Below are positions 63,896 to 64,000 of a stretch of 64,000 bases of DNA, one piece after another. The position numbers and the translations under genes were made by a program. The stretch covers positions 1-64,000 of the forward strand of contig NZ_JAHSPF010000013.1 of the NCBI RefSeq assembly GCF_019132875.1, read 5' to 3'. This DNA is from Erwinia phyllosphaerae. GTDB lineage: Bacteria > Pseudomonadota > Gammaproteobacteria > Enterobacterales > Enterobacteriaceae. The first letter of the stretch is position 1. Each line of letters starts with the position of its first letter. Below the pieces are notes generated by a model that had not been told where the DNA came from, did not search any database, and worked only from the letters and a program-made list of their open reading frames with translations.

Positions 63896-64000
63896 TCAGA
63901 TACCGTCGCCAAACTCAAAGCCCGGCACCATACCGTTGAAATGCTGATCCATTTCCATTGAGGGTTTATCGCTGCTGGGTTTACCAACGATGCGCGCCGG
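63896..64000 (-). CDS. C-terminal end of an unidentified protein (partial)
   Basis: The last 34 codons of a minus-strand gene run off the right edge and end in TGA at 63896. The tail contains GKPSSDKPSMEMDQHF and ends PGFEFGDGI. Codon use is typical of neighbouring genes, so it is probably real, but I do not recognise the family. It converges on trmL with a 27-bp gap. Confidence 0.6.
   Translation of the reverse strand, partial: PARIVGKPSSDKPSMEMDQHFNGMVPGFEFGDGI

Overview
The window is chromosomal DNA of a gamma-proteobacterium of the order Enterobacterales. Almost every core protein is close to its Escherichia coli counterpart, often with identical length and catalytic residue numbering. 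Gene order follows the E. coli region from the rrnB leader through btuB, trmA, arg, ppc, met, priA, hslVU, glp and tpiA to cpx. Several departures point to an Erwinia/Pantoea-like lineage rather than Escherichia: a type-1 argG inside argECBGH, a peroxiredoxin-glutaredoxin fusion divergent from oxyR, emrD between glpX and fpr, and a phosphoketolase plus mqo. I cannot name the genus from the sequence alone.

Layout. 1-230: reverse-strand leader and P1/P2 promoters of an rRNA operon whose 16S gene lies outside the window. 281-8892: murI, btuB with its cobalamin riboswitch, trmA, yijD, fabR, sthA, oxyR and the Prx-Grx fusion. 8988-14844: arginine cluster (argCBGH on minus, argE on plus) around a pair of ARG boxes. 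15092-23207: ppc and the methionine genes metF, metL, metB and metJ with MetJ operators. 23485-26941: an A/T-rich two-partner secretion islet (TpsB plus a short TpsA) between metJ and rpmE, where E. coli has yiiX. 27202-36229: rpmE, priA, cytR, ftsN, hslVU, menA, rraA, zapB. 36659-44490: glpFKX, emrD, fpr, yiiR, yiiQ, tpiA.

45050-56075 is an accessory block of about 11 kb separating tpiA from cdh, which are neighbours in E. coli. It holds mqo, phosphoketolase, a LysE/RhtB exporter divergent from a MocR-type regulator, a GST, a PhzF-family protein, an SDR divergent from a LysR regulator, and yhjD. 56081-64000 returns to the ancestral order: cdh, sbp, pfkA, fieF, cpxP with the CpxQ sRNA, cpxRA, then trmL and the end of an unidentified gene.

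The main themes are central carbon flow (glpFKX, tpiA, pfkA, ppc, mqo, xfp), amino-acid synthesis under ArgR and MetJ, redox balance (sthA, oxyR, Prx-Grx, fpr), and envelope biology (murI, ftsN, zapB, cpx, TPS). The observations most worth following are a candidate small RNA between cdh and sbp, degenerate duplications of the 3' ends of trmA and tpiA, the miniature TPS system, a structured mqo leader, and a hairpin that covers the trmL ribosome-binding site.
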